Of a stretch of 64,000 nt of DNA, positions 57,862 to 64,000 are shown in pieces. How positions within the stretch are numbered: position 1 is the first letter of the stretch; the number at the start of each line of letters is the position of its first letter. A program made the translations under genes and the position numbers. The DNA is taken from contig CM040429.1 of the NCBI GenBank assembly GCA_022702705.1, positions 114,801,943 through 114,865,942 of the forward strand, written 5' to 3'. Source of the DNA: Papilionanthe hookeriana x Papilionanthe teres (taxonomy: Eukaryota > Streptophyta > Magnoliopsida > Asparagales > Orchidaceae). The notes under the pieces are model-generated. The model was not told where the DNA came from and did not search any database. It was given only the letters and a program-made list of their open reading frames with translations.

Positions 57862-59186
57862 TCAGGTTGCGTAATACTTCTTCAAATAGCGTCCATTAAT
57901 TGGAAGCATTTGTTGTTCTCCTTGGCAATTCACAAGTTGGTAGGAGCCTCCTGAGTAGACTGCCTCGACCACAAATGGCCCTTCCCAAGTCGGTTCAAAT
58001 TTGCCTCTTATCTTGCGATGTGTAAGGATAGGTCTTCTGAGAACAAGAACTAAGTCACCAACTTTGAAAGTTCTTGGGCGGACCGGTTTATCATGGGCTC
58101 GGATCATCTTAGCTTGGTACGAGTTCCAAATTTTGCTGCTGACTGCAAGTCTTTTCCCTTCCAAGCTTTCCGGTTCTTCCGATCGCAATCCGGCATTTTC
58201 TTCTATAGTAATTTTATTTGCAACTGCAATTCTGAGTGATGGAAGCTGAACCTCCAAAGGTAAAACTGCCTCGGACCCGTACACTAAAGTGTAAGGCGTA
58301 GACTGAGTAGGAGTCCTAAAAGTCGTCCTGTAGGCTCATAAGGCTTCTAACAACTTCTCGTGCCAATTTCTCTTGTTGTCATCCAAGGTTTTCTTTAAAA
58401 TCTGAACGAGAGTTTTATTAAAAGCCTCGGCCAAGCCGTTTGCTCTTGGGTAATAGATCGTTGAGTATCGCCGATCGATCCCGTGTCTTCGACTAAATTG
58501 TTGATCTTTGTACTTTTGAATGCGGACCCATTATACGAAATGATTACGCGCGGAACTCGAAACGGTAGACAACTTGATTTTGAAAACGCGTAGCACGTGG
58601 TGTGCCTTTACTTCTCCGAGTGGAACCGCTTACGCCCATTTAGAAAAGTAGTACGTAGTCTGCAAGGATGAAGCGATGTCCTCTTGAAGAAGGCGGTTCT
58701 ATCGGACCCACTATATCCGTGCCCCAACACTCGAATGGTCACGACGCGATTGTCGGATGTAGCACATTTGGAGGTTGGTGTAGAACCACTCCGTGCACTT
58801 GGCACCGGTGACGGCTCTTGGCGACTTTCATACGATCGGTCATCATTGAGGGCCGAGTAGTACTCTAGTCTTTTAATTTTCATTTTCATTTTCGGACCCG
58901 ATCGATGAGCGCCACAAAGTCCCGAGTGTACCTCTTTGATAATTTCACGAGCCTCGGACCCGTTCAGGCATCTTAACCACATCTGATCAAAAGACCTTCT
59001 GTATAATGTATTGTTTATTAATGCATAAGACAGAGTTCTTTTCTTGATTTGATGGGCTAATGACTTATCATCCGGTAATTTACCTGTTTGCATGTAGTCT
59101 ATTAGCGGTTGACGCCAATCTTCTGTGTTTTCTGTCACTGCTGCAACTAATTCTTCTGCTTTTTCTGATTTCTGTATTATATCCAT
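57862..59186 (-). pseudogene. Integrase, element 2
   Basis: The zinc-binding N-terminus is in 58608-59186 (VHSGLCGAHRSGPKMKMKIK). The core at about 58390-58740 is broken by several shifts. It keeps the catalytic Glu in GLAEAFNKTL, but the second Asp is Tyr (IISYNGSAFKS at about 58525-58555). The C-terminal domain 57862-58284 is open, with RTFKVGDLVLVLRRPI, FEPTWEGPFVVEAV and the end YLKKYYAT. There is no chromodomain. The AlkB-like ORF follows. Confidence 0.85.
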
Positions 59187-59690
59187 GTCGAGCCGTGATA
59201 GGACCTGTCATCCTTGAACTGACACTTCAACTGACTCTTCTTGTAAGCAGGAAAATTCTTTTGCAAGGCGAGCTAGTGCATCTGCTAGAGCATTTTCTCT
59301 TCTGGGGATCTTGTAGATTGTTACATTCAGAATTTGTTCCAACAGTTTCATGGCATACTGAAAGTATTGCTCGAGTCTTAGCTTTAAAATTCTGTATTGT
59401 CCGGCGACCTGTTGAATGATCAACTGAGAGTCTCCGTAGATATTGATATCCGTTATTCCCATTTGAATGGTCAGTTCTAGTTCTCCTATGAGGGCCTCGT
59501 ATTCTGCCTCGTTGTTTGTGCACGGCTCTGTTAAGTGGTAGGAGTATCTTAACATCCCCGCTCCGGTGTTATAAAGATTAGTCCGATTCCTGCTTTACCG
59601 GGCACTATCGTTTGCGATTCTTTGTCTTTCTGTGCTGAGGATGCTCCGTCGAAGTATAGTTCCCAATGTTGATCATCGGTGTCTTCTAGG
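59187..59690 (-). pseudogene. Archaeal-type RNase H (aRNH), element 2
   Basis: The second RNase H, diagnostic of Tat-lineage Ty3/gypsy elements. WELYFDGASSAQ with the first catalytic Asp (near 59640) is in one frame. TNNEAEYEALIGELEL, IYGDSQLIIQQ and ENALADALARLAKEF are in the frame 59208-59555 after a shift near 59552. All acidic residues I can place are present, unlike element 3 where the first Asp is Asn. Confidence 0.85.
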
Positions 59691-60433
59691 CTCATTACTT
59701 GTTTGTCTGGCAAGTCATCGTTAAGAGGCGATTCTGCCGGCAAAGGGTGTGCTGCGAGGAAGTCTGCTAGGACTTGTCCCTTTACGGCACGAAGAGGAAC
59801 GAAAGTTATGTCAAATTGCAATAGTATCATAGACCACCTGGCAAGTCTGCCAGAAAGTGTTGGTCGGGTCATCAAATATTGCAATGGATTAACTTTCGAA
59901 ATGAGGTTGATCTTATGAAAAAGCATGTAGTGCCTGAGCTTTTGAGCGGCGAAGATCAGGGCCAGACAATGCTTCTCAATCGGAGGATACTTTACTTCTG
60001 TCGGCAATAGACGAAGGCTTAAGTAATAAAGAGCATTTTCTTTTCCCTCACCATTGACCTGGGCTAGCAGGGTTCCGAGAGAGTTGTCTAATGCCGCGGT
60101 ATAAAGTATTAAAGGTCTACCCGAGACTGGGGTTGCTAAGACAGGAGGTGTCATTAAGTATTGCTTAACGTCCTTGAAGGCCCGAAGGCATTTCTCTTCC
60201 CAAACGAATTTGGCGTCCTTTTTAACTAATGCCGAGAAGGGCTGACACCTACCTGAAGTGTTCGAGATAAAGCGTCGAAGATATGCCAGCTTCCCTTGAA
60301 AGGATCGTAGCTGTTTTAAGGTTTTGGGAGGCGGCATCTCTAAGATAGCTTTAATCTTTTCCGGATCAATTTCGATTCTGCGATGTCGAACAACAAATCC
60401 TAAGAATTTCCGGAGGTGACGCCGAAGGCGCAT
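59691..60433 (-). pseudogene. RNase H and connection domain, element 2
   Basis: Part of a 294-codon open frame. GFVVRHRRIEIDPEKIKAIL is the RT thumb end. It is followed by LRSFQGKLAYLRRFISN, the connection domain, LILYTAALDNSLGTLLAQ and TEVKYPPIEKHCLALIFAAQ (RNase H), and ADFLAAHPLP. It is the best preserved RNase H region here. The ATG at 60433 is internal to pol. Confidence 0.85.
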
Positions 60434-62130
60434 TTTAAGGGATTCATCTTAAGGTTGTATTGCCTCGGTCGCTCGAAAACAATTCTCGAATCATACGAGT
60501 GATCTTCCTTCGATTTGCTTTTGATGACCACATCGTCCACGTAGCACTCGACTTGGTTGTGAATGAGATCATCGAAAATCTTTGTCATTGCTCTTTGATA
60601 TGTTGCTCTGCGTTCTTTAGTCCGAATGACATTACTTGTGTAGCAATACACTCGGATCGGCGTTACGAAAGCTGTGAGCTTTTCGTCTTACAGTGCCATC
60701 TTTATCCGGTTGTATCTCGATGATCTATCCATGAATGAAAATATTTCATGTGTTGAAGCAATGTCGATCATCGGTTCTGGGATTGGCAGTGGAAATTCAT
60801 CCTTTGGACATGCTTTATTTAAATCCCTGAAGTCTACGCAAATTCTGATCTGACCATTTTTCTTTCTAACTGGTACCACATTAGCTAACCAAGTAGGGTA
60901 TTGTTCTTCACGGAAAATTTTAGCGTCGATTAGCTTCTTAACTTTGGCTATTACTTGTTGTTCAATTTCTAGACGCATTCTTCTGGGAGCTTGTCTGACT
61001 GGAACAGAAGTTGGATCTATTCCTAACTTGTGAACTTCGACTTCAGGAGCTAATCCTGACATTTCGTCGTAACTCCAAGCAAAACAGTCCTTGAATTCCA
61101 TTAATAGCTTGATCATTTCCTCGGAATCTTCTTTATTGAGTAAGGAGCTAACAAAGGTTGGTCTAGGCTTTTCGCTAGTACCTAAGTTAACTTCCATTAA
61201 CTCGTCTATTGTAGATTTGATTTCTTTTTCAAATTCTGGTGGAGCATCTCCGATTGGTAGATCTTCGAGGTCCTCTGAAGCTTCCAAGCAATCTTTATTA
61301 GGCTTGCAAGTGACAACCAAGCAAAATTCCGTATCGTCAACTGAACCTAATGTGCCGAATCCGAGACCATGTTTTGAATTGGGAGGCCGACCGGCATTGT
61401 TCCATAGTCTTTCAAAATGTTGTGATTGACCCTTTGTCCATTGTCGAGGTAAGACACCACGTTGAATTAAATTTTGAACACAGGGAGAGTACCACTCAAA
61501 CGGTAATTCCATCAGTTCAGAAGAAGTGACATCTTCAAATTGTACATCTTTTTTATTATTGGAAGAAGAAGTTCCACGGTAAAATTTGATTGGTTTAGCA
61601 CCACCGCCATAAACTTCCTTGACCACCATACCCTCGATCTTATTAGACTGGATCGGGGTCAGGGCCATAGTGTGTACATGGTAGTTAATCTTCTCGTACA
61701 TTAATTTATATTCTTCATTCTTTTCATCTTCGAGGGAGATCTTGAATTGTGGTTTCTTTTGGTTTATTGTAGCTGCTTCTTTCTTAATTTCTTCTTCTTC
61801 TCCAGAGCTGTTCTCCCAATCAACATCGATGACCTGTTTTTTCTGTCCAACTGTTCCAACATTTCTGCCACGACCTCGTCCCCGGCCTCGACCTCGGGTG
61901 CAAGTTGTGAAGAAACCTTCACCATCACGCCGTAAGGGAGTGGTGAGTGACTGTTGGACTAGAACTTCAGGTTCTTCGTCGTCATGAACTTCTTTTGCTT
62001 CATTTGGCATGGTATTTCTGGAGAAGATTGTTTTCTTCAGAGGCACGTAGTAGGCTGCATCTTCATGAATTCCAATTTCATGTATGGAGAAAGGTTGCAA
62101 GTCACCTTTAATGCACTCGTTCTCCTCCAT
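60400..62130 (-). pseudogene. Protease-RT linker and reverse transcriptase, element 2
   Basis: A 480-codon open frame (60688-62130) plus a shifted continuation (60400-60651). The linker begins after the protease with an acidic part, then an Arg-Gly-rich run (RGRGRGRGRN near 61880), which is missing from element 1 by deletion. It then shows the same ELPFEWYSPCVQNLIQR block as element 1. RT motifs are PVRKKNGQIRICVDFRDLNK, PKDEFPLPIPEP and the YVDD box in CYVDDVVIKSK (near 60535). The palm block MPFGLKNAG is disrupted near 60620-60690. Confidence 0.88.
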
Positions 62131-62815
62131 CGTAGTATTTTATGCACGCGATGCGGAGATGACGGTACCATCCGGTTCTCATGTATCCACGGTCGGCACA
62201 GTAGTGCGTTGAACGATGTTTCAGAATCAATTATATGGAATTTTGCGGTTGTCTTTGCTAAATCACCGGTCTTCATTAGTAGTGTTATCAATCCAAGAGC
62301 TCTTTCTCCTTTTTGATTGAAGCCCCTTAATAGCATCTTGTCTGCTTCAAGCTCACGAGCATCTATTTCCAAGTATGCTAACGTCCGAAGATTCATTATG
62401 TTGATTGACGCTCTTGGATCCACCAATACTCCGGAGAGTGTAATCTTTCCGATTAGTAACTGAAATGTACAACGGTCGGTTGTGATCGAGCCGTCCCAAG
62501 TAGTAGATCATCGTCCGTGAAGGTAACATCTCGCTGTTCCTTTAACGAGCAAACCTCGTCTAAGGAATCTCCGGCCATCTGAGCTAAACAAATCTCTGGA
62601 TCAAGTAAGGCCTTGATCAAAGCTTCTCTCATCTCTTTTGATAAGATGAGAGCGTCGTAGATGCTCAGTTTGGCTGGTAGTTTCCTAAGGTGGGCTAGCA
62701 CGTTATAGTCCACTTTGTTACCATGTGTTTCAGTTTCTTCCCGAATGGGCAATTCTTCTGCTGGGGTTGATTCTTCCTGAACAACCACCTGCTTTCCTTT
62801 CTCTTTTGGACCCAT
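62037..62815 (-). pseudogene. Aspartic protease region, element 2
   Basis: Two frames (62453-62815 and 62037-62426) joined by a shift near 62440. The conserved YNVLAHLRKLPAKLSIYDAL part is followed by the active site, which reads VDPRASINIM. The Gly of the catalytic triad is Arg, so this copy should be inactive; element 1 has VDPGAS. ALLCRPWIHENR follows. The end overlaps the start of the linker frame at 62130. Confidence 0.82.
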
Positions 62816-64000
62816 TCTCGGAGGTAGAACCCTTCCACTCCTTAAATTGACTTCGTGACTTCTTCCGAATCTGCATGCGAGTTTCTCGGTGTCTCCTTTT
62901 GAATCGACATGACAGGTTCTTCTGGAGTCGCTTCGAATCTGAAAGCTCTAACTCTATTGTGATTGGAGTTCCTCGAAATTCACAAATAGATTCATTGCTC
63001 GTTGAACTTTCGTAGCCTTCTTGGTGAATGTCTTCTTTGTCATCGTGATTGTCGAGGTTGTGTATGATTTGAGAATTGTTATTTGTATCGGAATTGAGAT
63101 CCAGATTAGGTTGGTTGTCGTCAGTTGCGTAATCGTTAGAAACAGTCAAAACGTAGCCAACGCCATAACTCTTATCATTATAAGATTCCGCCGGAGCGAG
63201 CAAATAATCATACAGAGTCAAAGGTTGGAGGAATTTTTCCCCCGAATCGGAAACAACCATCCTAGGATAAGCAGCCCCTAGTCTAGCCTTAAGAGCTTCG
63301 GTCTTTTCTTCTTCTATGATCTCCTTCTTATCTACGATCTTTTCTTCCTGGGGTGGTTCCTCAATCGCAAGTGATAGCGCCGGCTTGACAGGTTTAGAAC
63401 TTTGAATCGAAGCACGCACCGAAGCGGTTTGGATGCGATCCAAAATTTTCTTCGATGACTTCGTCCAAGCGGTACTCCATCCATCATTCGTTGTGTAGGG
63501 ATCTATAGGAACAATAGTATCCGTTGAAATAACATTGACGAAACCGCCTTTCTGGTGTTCCTTCATGTATTCCTTCGGAATCGTTATGTTCCCTTTTCGG
63601 AGATTGTCGTAGAGCCAAGTGTTGAAGGTAATGCAATCCTCTATCTTGTGCCCGAGCATCCAGTGGTAAGGGCAATAGATGGGATGGTCTTTCTTGTTGA
63701 CTTCTTCCGGCTTCTCGGGTTCCGGCGATTGAAAATCCGGAGTCTTCATCAAATCGCGGAATATCTTTGGCATTCGCCTCATCCTTGAATGGATATTCTC
63801 TATTTATAAGCTCCTTTAACGTGCGCCGTGGGTGAGGCGGTTGCTCATACCGTTGAGTTGGTCGATAACCGGGTTGAGGTTGTTGGTAGTTTTCTCGAGG
63901 TTGTTGATAGTCGGCTGCTGTTGCTCCAGCCGTATTTGCATTGGCTGCTTGCCCTTATCGACCGCCGCGACAATCCCGCATTTCTTTTCAAGTTTCTTCA
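62730..64000 (-). pseudogene. Gag nucleocapsid and gag-pro linker, element 2 (continues off window)
   Basis: A 350-codon open frame (62730-63782). A modified zinc knuckle, YCPYHWMLGHKIEDC (C-x2-H-x4-GH-x4-C), lies near 63640-63690. It is followed by the linker blocks FVNVISTDTIVPI, GAAYPRMVVSDSGEK and YDYLLAPAESYNDKSYGVG. The last ~70 residues are out of frame after a shift near 62940. To the right, 63820-63930 encodes Gln/Tyr/Pro repeats (YQQPRENYQQPQPGY) as in element 1. The capsid lies outside the window. Confidence 0.82.

Larger units (their letters stand above)
47238..64000 (-). mobile_element. Tat/Ogre-type element 2 with AlkB-like ORF (minus strand)
   Basis: The most complete copy. 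In element order from the right window edge it has gag end, protease, linker, RT, RNase H, archaeal-type RNase H, integrase, AlkB-like ORF, 3' UTR hairpin array, PPT and 3' LTR. The 5' LTR and N-terminal gag lie beyond 64000. It inserted into Athila gag at 47237. All domains are in order but carry scattered stops and shifts. Confidence 0.9.

Overview
The window is plant nuclear DNA made almost entirely of nested LTR retrotransposons; I see no convincing single-copy host gene, tRNA, rRNA or CRISPR array. Two Ty3/gypsy groups are present. One is Athila (tRNA-Asp-like PBS, Athila-type gag/PR/RT, env-like ORF, LTRs of about 1.5-1.8 kb). The other is a Tat/Ogre-type family with very long LTRs (6.5-7.4 kb), an ORF1-like leader, two RNase H domains, integrase and an extra 3' ORF. 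Base composition, long TTTAA-type tracts and nesting suggest gene-poor heterochromatin of a flowering plant. The species cannot be named from the sequence.

Layout. 1-14470: Tat/Ogre element 1, minus strand, 5' half (RNase H to 5' LTR). 14471-19035: 3' part of an Athila element on the plus strand (env-like ORF and LTR). 19036-21824: relic Tat/Ogre ORF1/gag, minus. 21825-22545: Athila LTR fragment, minus. 22546-33642: Tat/Ogre element 3, plus strand, internally deleted, running LTR fragment, RT, RNase H, archaeal-type RNase H, integrase, AlkB-like ORF, LTR fragment. 33643-39169: Athila element, minus (RT, PR, gag, PBS, 5' LTR), broken by element 3. 39170-44857: 3' end of another Tat/Ogre-like element, plus (3' UTR tandem repeats, PPT, LTR). 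44858-47237: 5' end of an Athila element, plus (LTR, PBS, gag), broken by element 2. 47238-64000: Tat/Ogre element 2, minus, 3' LTR through gag.

The most interesting content is the extra ORF between integrase and the 3' LTR in both elements that show this region (element 2, 55893-57535; element 3, 28047-29699). It encodes a 2-oxoglutarate/Fe(II) oxygenase domain of the plant ALKBH9/ALKBH10 type, the family that removes N6-methyladenosine from RNA. The HxD, distal His and Arg ligands are visible in both copies. Both copies also keep an N-terminal extension, a C-terminal hydrophobic tail and a splice-acceptor-like sequence 4 nt before the ATG. Their stop codons and frameshifts differ, so each decayed separately from an element that carried an intact ORF. 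The simplest reading is a retrotransposon lineage that captured a host RNA-demethylase cDNA, perhaps to edit methylation of its own RNA.

Downstream of that ORF, element 2 carries an array of about 32-bp units in a 128-bp higher-order period. Many units form a hairpin whose stem bases change in compensating pairs around a nearly constant loop, and element 3 keeps four related hairpins. All protein genes here are damaged, and functional statements refer to the ancestral elements.
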